NCBI GenBank assembly: GCA_902798615.1
Contig: CADBXL010000003.1
Span: 62,001-126,000, forward strand
Direction: 5' to 3'
DNA: 64,000 nucleotides
Source: an uncultured Bacteroidales bacterium
GTDB taxonomy: Bacteria; Bacteroidota; Bacteroidia; Bacteroidales; Bacteroidaceae
The notes beneath the pieces were generated by a model. That model worked only from the letters and a program-made list of their open reading frames with translations, was not told the DNA's origin and made no database searches. Position 1 is the first letter of the stretch, and the number at the start of each line of letters is the position of its first letter. The translations under genes and the position numbers were made by a program. Of this stretch, positions 1-8,857 are shown piece after piece.

Positions 1-797
1 TGGGTGTAGTGCTTATCCTTATCACCTTGATTCTCAAGGTTCTCACCTACCCTATGGTGAAGAAGAGCTATATGTCAAGTGCGAAGATGCGAGTACTCCG
101 TCCAAAGCTCGACGAGGCAACAAAGCAGTATGACAAGCCGGAGGATCAGATGCAGAAACAGCAGGCAATGATGCAGCTCTACTCAGAGTATGGCGTAAGT
201 CCGCTTTCAGGCTGTCTGCCAATGCTCATTCAGATGCCTGTGTGGATTGCGATGTTCAACTTCGTGCCAAACGCAATACAGCTTCGTGGTGAGTCATTCC
301 TTTGGATGGATGATCTCTCAACATACGATCCTATCTGGGAATGGTCTTCAAACATCTGGCTGATTGGTGATCACCTCTCACTCACATGTATTCTCTTCTG
401 CGCAGCAAACCTTGTTTATTCATGGATGTCAATGCGTCAGCAGAAAGATAGTATGGTTGGTCAGCAGGCACAGCAGATGAAGATGATGCAGTACATGATG
501 TTCCTCATGCCTCTGATGTTCTTCTTCATATTCAACGATTATTCATCAGGCCTCAACTTCTACTACTTCATCTCATTGTTCTGCTCTGCAGCAATTATGT
601 GGACTCTTCGCAAGACCACTAACGATGAGAAACTTCTCGCAATTCTTGAGGCAAAGCGTGCAGAGAACAAGGCGAACCCTAACCGCAAGGTAAGCGGTCT
701 CGCTGCTCGTATGCAGGCTATGCAGAAAGAGGCAGAGGAACTGCGCAAGAAGCGTGAGGAACTCGCAAGGAAGAACGCTCGCCTCAGAGGAGAATAA
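1..797 (+). CDS. yidC: Membrane protein insertase YidC, C-terminal part (5' end outside window)
   Basis: YidC/Oxa1/Alb3-family insertase, which folds and inserts inner-membrane proteins alone or with SecYEG. The reading frame is open to the left edge (in-frame codons from base 3), so the N-terminal TM helix and periplasmic domain lie outside the window. What remains is the conserved Oxa1 core: the amphipathic region and cytoplasmic coiled coil (KVLTYPMVKKSYMSSAKMR then a charged helix), the signature SPLSGCLPMLIQMPVWIAMF, and three further hydrophobic helices. The tail after YYFISLFCSAAIMWTLRK is strongly basic (KKREELARKNARLRGE), as is usual for ribosome-binding C-termini of YidC. The family assignment is firm; the upstream gene order cannot be seen. 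Confidence 0.96.
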   Translation, partial: GVVLILITLILKVLTYPMVKKSYMSSAKMRVLRPKLDEATKQYDKPEDQMQKQQAMMQLYSEYGVSPLSGCLPMLIQMPVWIAMFNFVPNAIQLRGESFLWMDDLSTYDPIWEWSSNIWLIGDHLSLTCILFCAANLVYSWMSMRQQKDSMVGQQAQQMKMMQYMMFLMPLMFFFIFNDYSSGLNFYYFISLFCSAAIMWTLRKTTNDEKLLAILEAKRAENKANPNRKVSGLAARMQAMQKEAEELRKKREELARKNARLRGE

Positions 798-803
798 GAC
801 GCA

Positions 804-881
804 TGTACAATGTACCATTTACAAAGTACAATTTCTTACGCCACACGGCAAATTGTAAATTGTACATGGTAAATTGTAAAT
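804..881. repeat. AT-rich inverted repeat behind yidC (TACAATTTACC family)
   Basis: The spacer after yidC carries two mutually inverted copies of a TGTACAATTTACCATG-like sequence around 804-832 and 850-881. The same sequence recurs at 44416-44447 next to tRNA-Arg, so it is a dispersed family and not a unique regulatory site. No function is evident. Confidence 0.6.
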
Positions 882-927
882 CGAAATTACACATATTCCG
901 AAGATAAACTAAAAATCCAAATAAAAG

Positions 928-957
928 CCAAGCCTTCCTTTCACGAGGGAGGCTTGG
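928..957. terminator. Hairpin between yidC and the S9 peptidase gene
   Basis: Arms CCAAGCCTTCC (928-938) and GGGAGGCTTGG (947-957) form an 11-bp stem with one wobble pair. The 3' side has only a weak T-run, so termination of yidC is inferred. The stem core resembles the GC-rich palindromes seen elsewhere in the window (for example 39865-39881). It ends 10 bp before the next start codon. Confidence 0.5.
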
Positions 958-967
958 TTAGATTAAA

Positions 968-3199
968 ATGATAAAAGAACTGGCACTTTCCGCCATTATG
1001 GCTACAACCCTAACAACATCTCCAGCCGAGGCAAAAGTAAATATAGGCAAGAGTGACATCTCACTCAAAAGCAATCTCATGACTCCTGAAGCCCTATGGG
1101 CTATGGGACGTATCGGTGGCGTAGCAGCATCTCCCGATGGTTCGAAGATTGCATATACAGTATCTTATTACAGCGTGAAGGAGAATGCATCCCATACCGT
1201 TATATATGTAATGAACGCTGACGGAACTGATAACCATCAGCTTACCACCTCCGCAGACTCAGAGAGTGAACCTGCATGGATACAGACAACTAACGGAATG
1301 GTTCTCGCATTTATCACAAATGGTCAGATATGGACTATGAATGCCGACGGTTCCAACCGCAAGCAACTGACCAAGGATGATGACGGCATAGAGGGTTTCA
1401 AGTTCTCTCCCGATGGCAAACAGGTAATCATCGTCAAGTCTTTACCTTTCCATGAGATTATTCAGAAGAATCCCGATGACCTTCCAAAGGCTACAGGACG
1501 AAAGATAACCGACCTTATGTATCGCCATTGGGATCACTATGTGGAATCTATTCAGCATCCGTTCCTTGCTTCCGTTTCAGAAGATGGAACTATCGCCACA
1601 ACAAATGCAAAGGACATTCTCGCAGGAGAGCCTTACGAATGCCCTGGCGAGCCTTTCGGTGGAATGGAGCAGATAAACTGGAGTCCTGACTCTAAATCAA
1701 TAGCATATACCTGCCGTAAGAAGATAGGTCGTGACTATGCAGTTTCAACCGATACCGACATCTTCCTCTATGACATTGCTACAGGAACAACTCGCAACCT
1801 CTGCAAGCCTACCGACTACAAGGCTCCTGCTATTGACTATACCAAGACTCTCGCAACACAGAGCGTTAACAAGACATCGCAAGATCTCAACCTCGGCTAC
1901 GACGTGAACCCTCAGTTCTCACCAGATGGCACTTTTGTAGCATGGCTTAGCATGGAGCGCGACGGTTACGAGTCTGATCGCAACCGCCTCTGCATCTACA
2001 CCCTCGTAGATGGTAATAAGAAATACGTAACCGAGGCATTCGACTCTAACGTAGATGACTTTTGCTGGACATCCGACTCTCGCACCCTCTATTTCATAGG
2101 TGTATGGCATGGCTGCGAGAATATGTATCGTACAAACCTCAACGGCAACGTTGAGCAGATTACAAACGACTGGGCTGACTTCGGTTCTCTTCAGATGCTT
2201 GGCGACAAGAAAGGCAGTCTCATTGCCACTCGCCATTCCTTCTCTGCTCCTGATGATATCTACCTCGTAACCCCTCCAAAGGCTTCCAAGCAGAAAGGAA
2301 ACAACACCCTTTCAGTTGCTCCGAAACTCGCAACAATAGCACAGCTAACAAAGGAGAACGAGCATATTCTTTCAAAACTGTCTCTCGGAAAGACAGAACA
2401 GCGATGGGTGAAGACTACCGACGGCAAGGAAGAACTGGTATGGATTATCCTGCCATCAAACTTCGACCCTAACAAGAAATACCCTACCCTACTTTTCTGC
2501 GAGGGAGGCCCTCAAAGCCCTGTGTCTCAGTTCTGGTCATATCGTTGGAACTTCCAGATAATGGCAGCCAACGGATACGTAATCGTAGCACCTAACCGCC
2601 GTGGTCTTCCGGGCTTCGGAAGCGAATGGAACGAGAAGGTATCAGGCGATTGGACAGGTCAATGTATGGATGACTATCTCTCTGCTATTGACGATGCTTG
2701 CACATTGCCTTATGTTGACAAGAACCGCCTCGGATGCGTAGGCGCAAGCTTCGGTGGCTTCTCCGTTTATTACCTTGCCTCTCACCACAACAAGCGTTTC
2801 AAGGCATTCATTTCCCACGACGGAGCTTTCAACCTTGAGTCTATGTACACCGACACCGAGGAGGCTTGGTTCTCTAACTGGGAATACGACGATGCCTACT
2901 GGAACAAGGATGCTACGGCACGCGCTAAGAAGACTTACGAGAACTCCCCACACCGCTTTGTTGACAAATGGGATACTCCTATCCTCTGCATCCACGGCGA
3001 GAAGGACTATCGCATAAACGCTAATCAGGGTTTCGGTGCTTTCAATGCCGCACGCATGAGAGGCATCCCTGCCGAACTCCTCATCTTCCCTGACGAGAAT
3101 CACTGGGTACTCAAGCCACAGAACGGCATCCTTTGGCAGCGCACGTTCTTTGAGTGGTTGGATAAATGGCTAGGACCCACCCCCCAACCCCTCCCATAA
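968..3199 (+). CDS. Secreted S9-family dipeptidyl peptidase (DPP5/acylaminoacyl-peptidase type)
   Basis: A 743-residue serine peptidase of clan SC, family S9, predicted to act in the periplasm or at the surface and to release dipeptides from oligopeptides. Residues 1-22 are a signal peptide (MIKELALSAIMATTLTTSPAEA). Residues about 40-450 form a TolB/WD40-like beta-propeller with repeated SPDG.. blades (SPDGSKIAYT, SPDGKQVIIV, SPDSKSIAYT, SPDGTFVAWL). The C-terminal alpha/beta-hydrolase domain has the nucleophile motif GASFGG (Ser594), with Asp680 in HGEKDYR and His712 in ENHW completing the triad. The next two genes are transporters, one of them POT-type, which fits peptide scavenging. The last eight or so residues (GPTPQPLP) are encoded by a palindromic repeat at 3172-3212, so the natural C-terminus has been replaced or extended. 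Confidence 0.93.
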   Translation: MIKELALSAIMATTLTTSPAEAKVNIGKSDISLKSNLMTPEALWAMGRIGGVAASPDGSKIAYTVSYYSVKENASHTVIYVMNADGTDNHQLTTSADSESEPAWIQTTNGMVLAFITNGQIWTMNADGSNRKQLTKDDDGIEGFKFSPDGKQVIIVKSLPFHEIIQKNPDDLPKATGRKITDLMYRHWDHYVESIQHPFLASVSEDGTIATTNAKDILAGEPYECPGEPFGGMEQINWSPDSKSIAYTCRKKIGRDYAVSTDTDIFLYDIATGTTRNLCKPTDYKAPAIDYTKTLATQSVNKTSQDLNLGYDVNPQFSPDGTFVAWLSMERDGYESDRNRLCIYTLVDGNKKYVTEAFDSNVDDFCWTSDSRTLYFIGVWHGCENMYRTNLNGNVEQITNDWADFGSLQMLGDKKGSLIATRHSFSAPDDIYLVTPPKASKQKGNNTLSVAPKLATIAQLTKENEHILSKLSLGKTEQRWVKTTDGKEELVWIILPSNFDPNKKYPTLLFCEGGPQSPVSQFWSYRWNFQIMAANGYVIVAPNRRGLPGFGSEWNEKVSGDWTGQCMDDYLSAIDDACTLPYVDKNRLGCVGASFGGFSVYYLASHHNKRFKAFISHDGAFNLESMYTDTEEAWFSNWEYDDAYWNKDATARAKKTYENSPHRFVDKWDTPILCIHGEKDYRINANQGFGAFNAARMRGIPAELLIFPDENHWVLKPQNGILWQRTFFEWLDKWLGPTPQPLP

Positions 3200-3345
3200 A
3201 GGGAGGGGAGTAGTTAGAATATTCTAATCATTCCATATTATTCAAAAAGAAAATAATTAACTTTAAAATAGCCCGATGAACTCCCTTCAACGATAAATAC
3301 TATCTACTCCCCTCCCTTTATGGGAGGGGTTTGGGGGTGGGTCTT
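3172..3345. repeat. Pair of inverted GC-rich palindromic elements around about 90 bp of AT-rich DNA
   Basis: The left element (3172-3212) and right element (3306-3345) are near-perfect inverted copies of each other. Each holds a small palindrome CCCCTCCC-ATAAA-GGGAGGGG plus an asymmetric C-rich tail. The left copy overlaps the 3' end of the peptidase gene and supplies its stop codon; the right copy ends about 5 bp before the MFS start codon. The pair could fold as a long stem-loop in RNA. Confidence 0.8.
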
Positions 3346-3349
3346 TTCT

Positions 3350-4708
3350 ATGAACAAACTCAGCAACTCCCCAGCGGCACGCTGGACAGCCCTCACCATC
3401 GTATCAGTAACGATGATGTTCGGTTATTTCTTTTGCGACGTAATGTCACCGCTCGAACCCCTTCTCACAGCCTCAAAAGGTGCAGAGAATGGTCTTGGTC
3501 TCGGATGGACATCAAGCGAATACGGATGGTTCTCAGGCGCATACGGCTTGATGAACGTATATCTCCTGCTGCTCTTCTTCGGCGGTATCATCCTCGATAA
3601 GTTCGGCATACGCTTCACCGGTCTCACCTCCACAATCCTTATGTTTGGTGGTGCATTGATAAAATGGTGGGCAGTAACAACCGATTTCGGCGATACAACT
3701 ATCTGGGTTCCCTTCGGTGGCGACGTACAGTCGCAGGTAGCATACGCAGGTCTCGGTTTCGCCATCTTCGGAGTAGGATGCGAGATTGCCGGTATCACCG
3801 TATCAAAGATCATAGTGAAGTGGTTCACCGGTCATGAGCTCGCTCTTGCCATGGGACTTCAGGTGGCACTTGCACGTATAGGTACCGCCCTCGCCCTCGC
3901 TGCTTCCCTGCCTTTGGCAAAGGCTATGGGTGGAGTAAGCGCATCCGTAGGACTTGGCGCTGTATGCCTCTGCATCGGAGTTATAGCATATTTAGTATAT
4001 AACGTAATGGACAGGAAAGAAGATGCGGCATCAGCAGAAGTGTCAGAAGAGTCAGAAGAAGGCTTCAAGTTCGCCGATCTCAAAATCCTCTTTCTCAATC
4101 CCGGCTTCTGGTGCATCACCTTCCTCTGTCTTATGTTCTATGCAGGAGTATTCCCATTCCTGAAGTTCGCAACCAAGCTCATGGTATTCAAGTACGGCGT
4201 TGATCAGGAACTTGCAGGACTCATCCCTGCCATGCTCCCATTCGGCACTATCTTCCTCACACCATTCTTCGGAAGCATCTACGACAAATACGGTAAGGGC
4301 GCAACCCTCATGCTTGCAGGAAGCATACTCCTGACCATCGTTCACGTTACTTTTGCGTTACCCGTCAACAACTGGGTTCTCGCCATCGCCGTGATGATAG
4401 TACTCGGAATCGCATTCGGATTAGTTCCGTCAGCCATGTGGCCAAGCGTTCCAAAGATTATCCCGATGAAGCTTCTCGGCACAGCCTACGCCCTCATCTT
4501 CTATATCCAGAACATCGGTCTTTCTATGGTTCCAATGTGGATAGGCTCAGTAAACGAGGCTAATACCGACGCATCAGGCTTTATCGACTACACCCAGTCA
4601 ATGACCATCTTCGCCGGCTTCGGAGTCTTCGCAATCATCATCTCTGTGATGATCATCGCCCTCGACAAGAAGAACGGCTACGGATTGCAGAAACCGAATG
4701 TAAAATAG
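3350..4708 (+). CDS. Major facilitator superfamily transporter
   Basis: A 452-residue inner-membrane carrier with about 12 predicted hydrophobic helices in two halves, split by a charged cytoplasmic loop (EDAASAEVSEESEEG) near residue 230. FFGGIILDKFGIRFTG matches the MFS loop 2-3 motif (G-x-x-x-D-R/K-x-G-x-R). I chose ATG 3350 (MNKLSNSPAARW), because the longer frame from 3320 begins inside the palindromic repeat and would add a glycine/tryptophan-rich, repeat-encoded leader. The substrate is not evident; the position between a peptidase and a POT transporter suggests a peptide- or amino-acid-related solute, but this is only context. Paired palindromic elements flank the gene on both sides. 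Confidence 0.87.
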   Translation: MNKLSNSPAARWTALTIVSVTMMFGYFFCDVMSPLEPLLTASKGAENGLGLGWTSSEYGWFSGAYGLMNVYLLLLFFGGIILDKFGIRFTGLTSTILMFGGALIKWWAVTTDFGDTTIWVPFGGDVQSQVAYAGLGFAIFGVGCEIAGITVSKIIVKWFTGHELALAMGLQVALARIGTALALAASLPLAKAMGGVSASVGLGAVCLCIGVIAYLVYNVMDRKEDAASAEVSEESEEGFKFADLKILFLNPGFWCITFLCLMFYAGVFPFLKFATKLMVFKYGVDQELAGLIPAMLPFGTIFLTPFFGSIYDKYGKGATLMLAGSILLTIVHVTFALPVNNWVLAIAVMIVLGIAFGLVPSAMWPSVPKIIPMKLLGTAYALIFYIQNIGLSMVPMWIGSVNEANTDASGFIDYTQSMTIFAGFGVFAIIISVMIIALDKKNGYGLQKPNVK

Positions 4709-4902
4709 CCCCTCACCCATCACTTCGTGACACCCTCTCCCCAGGGGGCGAGGGAAAAAGTTACCTATATATCGCTAAAAAATCAACAAATAATAATTAA
4801 CAATTAAAAAAATCCTTGCCTTTCATCTTCCCATGATTGAAGATACTAACTTCCTCCTCGCCCCTTGGGGAGAGGATGCCCACAGGGCAGGTGAGGGGCC
4901 AT
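4709..4902. repeat. Second pair of inverted palindromic elements, between MFS and POT genes
   Basis: The left copy (about 4709-4757) begins immediately after the MFS stop codon and the right copy (about 4851-4902) ends about 14 bp before the POT start codon. Both carry the CCCTCACCY...CTCTCCCCAGGGGG type core in opposite orientations, with about 95 bp of AT-rich DNA between. This is a longer subtype than at 3172-3345 but has the same architecture and placement. Confidence 0.7.
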
Positions 4903-4915
4903 TATTTAACTATCT

Positions 4916-6439
4916 ATGTTCGAAGGACAACCTAAAGGTCTATGGACCTTGGCATTAGCCAACACAGGTGAGCGATTCGGTTACTACACCATGCTCGCCG
5001 TTTTCACACTATTCCTACAAGCCAACTTCGGCTTCGATGAGAAACTCACAAGTACCATCTTCTCGAGTTTCCTCATGTTCGTGTATTTTCTCCCACTCTT
5101 CGGCGGTGCCCTCGCCGACAAGGTAGGCTATAGTAAGCTCGTCACCATCGGCATCTTCATCATGTTCGCCGGATACGTTCTGCTCGCCCTGCCTCTCGGC
5201 AGCAACTCCATCGCCATGATTGCAATGGCAGGAGCACTCGTACTCGTCAGCATCGGAACAGGACTCTTCAAGGGTAACCTACAAGTAATGGTGGGTGATC
5301 TCTACAACGAGGCTGCCTATTCTGCAAAACGAGATGCTGGCTTCTCGCTCTTCTATATGGCAATCAACATCGGTGCTATGTTTGCGCCTACCGCAGCCAT
5401 AAAGGTAATGGAATGGGCTCAGAACTCGCTTGGCGTATCTGTATCAGAGAGCTACCACTACGCCTTCGGTGTGGCTTGTGCCTCATTGATTGTGTCTATT
5501 CTCATTTTCTACATTGGCCGACCAACCTACCGTCAGGTTATCACTACAAAAAGTAAAGTAGATAGTGGAGAGAGTAAAGAAGCCGTTGAGGAACTATCAC
5601 CTGCCGAGACAAAGGAGCGCATCATCTGCCTGTGCCTTGTATTCGCCGTTGTCATCTTCTTCTGGATGGCATTCCATCAGAACGGTCTCACCCTCACTTT
5701 CTTCGCACGCGACTATACCGCAACAAAATCCACAGGCATTGAGGCGATGCAGTTCGATGTAACCAACCTCGTAGCCGCTATCTTCATCGTCTTCGGCCTT
5801 TTCTCCCTCTTCCAGGGCAAGACTGGCAAGGAGAAGGGAATCGGTGCTACTATCGTTCTATTACCATTGGCATACCTCTTCTGGAACTACACACAGTTGC
5901 CAGCCGAGGGTGTAAAGGTTGATGCACCTATCTTCCAACAGTTCAACGCCTGCTTCGTCGTAATGCTCACCCCTGTCAGCATCGCCATCTTCTCATGGCT
6001 TGGCAAGAAGGGACTTGAGCCAAAGGCACCTGTAAAAATCGGTCTCGGAATGCTCGTTGCTGCCATTGCATATCTGCTTATGACAGTAGGCTCTATCGGT
6101 CTCCCTGTGCCAGAATATGCAGCCGACGGCTCTAACCTCCACATGGCAGACGTATCGCCAAACCTCCTCATCGAGACCTACCTCATCCTCACCTTCGCCG
6201 AGTTGCTCCTCTCCCCTATCGGTATCTCATTCGTAACCAAGGTAGCACCTCCAAAGTACAAGGGAATGATGATGGGCGGATGGTTCGTCTCAACCGCCAT
6301 AGGCAACTTCCTCGTTCAGATTCCGGGTTACCTCTGGGGCAAGGACCTCTACATCGTATGGGGAGCGCTGATGGTCATCTGCCTCGTAGCAGCCGTCTTC
6401 ATCTTCTCAATCATAAAGAAGCTTAATAAGGTTTCGTAA
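4916..6439 (+). CDS. POT/PTR2-family proton-coupled peptide transporter
   Basis: A 507-residue peptide MFS transporter (proton-dependent oligopeptide transporter family) that would import di- and tripeptides. It has about 14 hydrophobic segments. The family signature on helix 1 reads NTGERFGYYTM, where most members have E-x-x-E-R-F-x-Y-Y: Glu19 and Arg20 are present but the first Glu is Asn16. The helix 7 region (FWMAFHQNGLTLTFFARDY) corresponds to the usual FWxxFEQxGSSL segment, with His-Gln for Glu-Gln. These changes affect residues tied to proton coupling in characterised members, so the coupling ion may differ. Start ATG 4916 is the only one that gives the full first helix. The gene ends in a strong terminator, so the peptidase-MFS-POT row may be one unit. 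Confidence 0.92.
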   Translation: MFEGQPKGLWTLALANTGERFGYYTMLAVFTLFLQANFGFDEKLTSTIFSSFLMFVYFLPLFGGALADKVGYSKLVTIGIFIMFAGYVLLALPLGSNSIAMIAMAGALVLVSIGTGLFKGNLQVMVGDLYNEAAYSAKRDAGFSLFYMAINIGAMFAPTAAIKVMEWAQNSLGVSVSESYHYAFGVACASLIVSILIFYIGRPTYRQVITTKSKVDSGESKEAVEELSPAETKERIICLCLVFAVVIFFWMAFHQNGLTLTFFARDYTATKSTGIEAMQFDVTNLVAAIFIVFGLFSLFQGKTGKEKGIGATIVLLPLAYLFWNYTQLPAEGVKVDAPIFQQFNACFVVMLTPVSIAIFSWLGKKGLEPKAPVKIGLGMLVAAIAYLLMTVGSIGLPVPEYAADGSNLHMADVSPNLLIETYLILTFAELLLSPIGISFVTKVAPPKYKGMMMGGWFVSTAIGNFLVQIPGYLWGKDLYIVWGALMVICLVAAVFIFSIIKKLNKVS

Positions 6440-6462
6440 GGAAAACCACTTGATATTTCGGC

Positions 6463-6502
6463 AAACGACCTTCCTGCTCACATCGACAGGAAGGTCGTTT
6501 TT
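6463..6502 (+). terminator. Rho-independent terminator after POT gene
   Basis: A perfect 14-bp stem AAACGACCTTCCTG / CAGGAAGGTCGTTT with a 10-nt loop, followed by a short T-run. Confidence 0.92.
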
Positions 6503-6813
6503 CATATATGAGTTCGACAACTTGCTTCAGCTTGTTGAGCCTTGCGAATAATTAGAACTATGAACTATAAGTGGGTGTCTCTAAAAACCATAGAACCATA
6601 GAACCTAAAAAGGCTCGCTGTCATGCAAAAAACACGGGAGAAGGGCAACGTATAGGATAATTGCAGAAGTTAAATCTAAAATAATCGCATAAAAATGATT
6701 ATGTGTCAGAAATTATTTGTAACTTTGCTCCGTCTAAAAAGGTGAGGAGGCTCACATAACCGTCAATAACTTGAAACTTGCGACGAAAAGTAACATAATC
6801 AATTTTTTATAAT
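6503..6813. other. Non-coding leader region of the BspA-like gene, with a dispersed repeat
   Basis: 6510-6548 holds a copy of the dispersed GAGTTCGACAACTTGCTT...GTTGAGCC..GCGAATAA repeat, also found near 34665, 35088, 34880 and 63494. The rest has no convincing open reading frame and ends in the long leader of the next gene. Confidence 0.5.
6720..6727 (+). promoter_or_regulatory. Bacteroidota-type -7 box (TAACTTTG) for the BspA-like gene
   Basis: TAACTTTG matches TAnnTTTG and lies 87 bp upstream of the ATG, leaving a leader of about 80 nt. No clean TTTG -33 box is seen at the expected distance, so this is a half-site call. Confidence 0.5.
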
Positions 6814-8340
6814 ATGAAGACAAAGAAACTGTTTTTCCTGTTCAGCATACTCCTTAGCATGTTGGCAACAAACGCATTGGCATACGACATTGAAGCAAAG
6901 AATGCTGAGGGCGTAACCCTTTATTACGATTTTATCAGAGACAATACGGAGTTGGAGGTTTCTGCAAAATATGATTATGGTTATCATCATAAATATAGTG
7001 GCTCTGTAGTTATTCCCGAAGATGTAACCTATAACAATAAGACTTATAAGGTAACGAGAATTGGAAGATTTGCTTTCTCTGGCAGTAGTGACATGACCTC
7101 CGTTACGCTTCCAAACAGCGTATATCACATAGCAATGGGCGCTTTCGAAAATTGCAGTAGCTTGACCTCCATTACGCTTCCAAACAACGTGGAATACATA
7201 GAACAAGAGGCTTTTTATGGTTGTAGTAGCCTGATTTCCATCAATATTCCAGAAAAAGTAAGGGGCATTGGAAACTCTGCTTTCGAAGGATGTAACAGTC
7301 TGAAATCCATTACTATTCCTAATAGCACGCTGTCAATTGGATTTAATATTTTCGCTAATTGCAGCAATCTGGAATCTGTAACAATAGGTGAAAGCGTGAT
7401 AAGCATTGAAAAAAACGCTTTCGTGGGATGTTCCAGTCTGACCTCCGTTAATATCCCCAACAGCGTAACGAGCATTGATAAGTTTGCTTTCTCTAATTGT
7501 GGTCTCGTCTCTATCACGATTCCCAACAGCGTAACGAGCATAAGAGAGACTGCTTTCTATGGATGTGGCCAACTGAAATCTATTACTATTCCAAACAGCG
7601 TGACGAGCATAGAAGCATTTACTTTTTGTAATTGCACCACGATGGAAACTGTTACTATCCCCAATAGCGTAATAAGCATAGGAGATAACGCTTTCTGTTT
7701 TTGCGCTTGCATAACCTCTGCCACCATTCCAAACAGCGTGGAATTCATAGGAAAAGAGGCTTTCAAGCAATGTTATCAACTGGAAACTGTTACTATTCCA
7801 AACAGCGTGAAGAGCATAGGAAAGTCAGCTTTCGAGGAGTGTCAACAACTGCGAAAAATAACATCAAAGATTGTGAATCCTTTTGCAATAGACGATAAAA
7901 CATTCGATGAATATACATATACTACGGCAACTCTATACGTGCCAAAGGGAACAGTAGCAGCATATAAGGTAAATGACGGTTGGAAGAACTTCAAGAACAT
8001 CGTGGAGGAAGGCACATCGACTGGCATTGCCGACGCTGAGGCGACCGCTAATCTTATTGATGCTATTGGAACGGTGGAATATACAGAATCAAGCAAGGCG
8101 AAGATTGCTGCTGCCCGTGCTGCATACGATGCTCTCACAAAAGAACAACAGGCTCTTGTTAAGAATTTAAGTGTTCTGATTGCTGCAGAAGAGGCATACG
8201 ATAAACTTGCAAAAGAGGCAACTGGTATCAGCAACATTACTACCGATAATGTTCTGAATGATGGGAAATATGTTGTTGACGGCAAGATTATTCTTGTGAA
8301 GAATGGCAGAAAATATAATTTGAATGGAGTGACTAAATAA
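6814..8340 (+). CDS. BspA-like leucine-rich-repeat surface protein
   Basis: A 508-residue secreted protein. Residues 1-23 are a signal peptide ending ALA. Residues about 65-360 are about 12 tandem TpLRR/LRR_5 repeats of 22-23 residues with the pattern IPNSVTSIGxxAFxxCxxL. The repeats are nearly identical at DNA level in places (CCAAACAGCGT recurs), so unequal recombination could change copy number. Residues about 405-470 form a helical module (AAARAAYDALTKEQQALV) common in secreted proteins of this group. The last 25 residues (DGKYVVDGKIILVKNGRK then YNLNG) form a tail also seen in the 129-residue lipoprotein at 39389-39778. BspA relatives bind host matrix proteins or other bacteria; that role here is inferred from the family. 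Confidence 0.93.
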   Translation: MKTKKLFFLFSILLSMLATNALAYDIEAKNAEGVTLYYDFIRDNTELEVSAKYDYGYHHKYSGSVVIPEDVTYNNKTYKVTRIGRFAFSGSSDMTSVTLPNSVYHIAMGAFENCSSLTSITLPNNVEYIEQEAFYGCSSLISINIPEKVRGIGNSAFEGCNSLKSITIPNSTLSIGFNIFANCSNLESVTIGESVISIEKNAFVGCSSLTSVNIPNSVTSIDKFAFSNCGLVSITIPNSVTSIRETAFYGCGQLKSITIPNSVTSIEAFTFCNCTTMETVTIPNSVISIGDNAFCFCACITSATIPNSVEFIGKEAFKQCYQLETVTIPNSVKSIGKSAFEECQQLRKITSKIVNPFAIDDKTFDEYTYTTATLYVPKGTVAAYKVNDGWKNFKNIVEEGTSTGIADAEATANLIDAIGTVEYTESSKAKIAAARAAYDALTKEQQALVKNLSVLIAAEEAYDKLAKEATGISNITTDNVLNDGKYVVDGKIILVKNGRKYNLNGVTK

Positions 8341-8345
8341 ATATT

Positions 8346-8383
8346 ATCTCCGCAACCTTTAATGGCTGCGGAGATTCTTTTTT
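8346..8383 (+). terminator. Rho-independent terminator after BspA-like gene
   Basis: Stem ATCTCCGCA / TGCGGAGAT (8346-8354 and 8367-8375) followed by TCTTTTTT. Confidence 0.92.
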
Positions 8384-8441
8384 ATACACAATACTCCATG
8401 CACGAGGTTACGCCGAGAGTAGTCGCAATAGCGGTAAGAAT

Positions 8442-8762
8442 TTACCGCCAGCGTATGAAGAATGAATTTCCAAGTTGATGTTGCTCCTGTTCCTCACAGC
8501 TCATCACCAGTTTGGCGCGAGCCTCGTCATTGAACTTCGTTGCGATATACAGCCACTCAGTCTTGGTGAGTTGGTAGCAAGGCACCTCGCGAGTTCCACC
8601 GTTAGGCTGGATGATGGTTCTGGATGTCAGCCGAAATTTCGACCCACATATTTTCTCCCAAGCAGGTTCCATGTTTCGGATGGCTTTCATCACATCGCTC
8701 GGAGTATCAATCTGTATGTAAAGAAAGACGCGAAGACAGGGGGAGAGTGCCCTTGCCTTCAC
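8442..8762 (-). pseudogene. Remnant of a phage Rha-family regulator
   Basis: The 106-codon frame contains a recognisable central piece of the Rha (phage pRha) domain: SDVMKAIRNMEPAWEKICG, then PCYQLTKTEWLYIATKFNDE followed by ARAKLVM. Intact members continue with RWEELE; here the frame reads SCEEQEQ and soon ends. The residues before SDVM do not look like the normal N-terminus of the family. It is therefore truncated at the front and mutated at the back. Rha proteins are phage-borne regulators that interfere with infection in hosts lacking IHF (family knowledge). No neighbouring phage genes remain, so it is probably a fossil of an old prophage or island. Confidence 0.65.
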
Positions 8763-8857
8763 GATGATACTTTCAAATCAGAAGAGTGGATTATGGCAGA
8801 CGATGAGTTTGCTAGTAATAGTATTTGTTGCGACAACAAATCTCAGAAAACGTGCTA

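Noticed and set aside
2642-3103. 153-residue minus-strand frame within the S9 peptidase gene
   Set aside because: Antisense shadow of a well-conserved coding region; no promoter or family match.
3320-3349. Start of the MFS gene at 3320
   Set aside because: The ATG lies inside the palindromic repeat and would add a Gly/Trp-rich leader; 3350 is more plausible.
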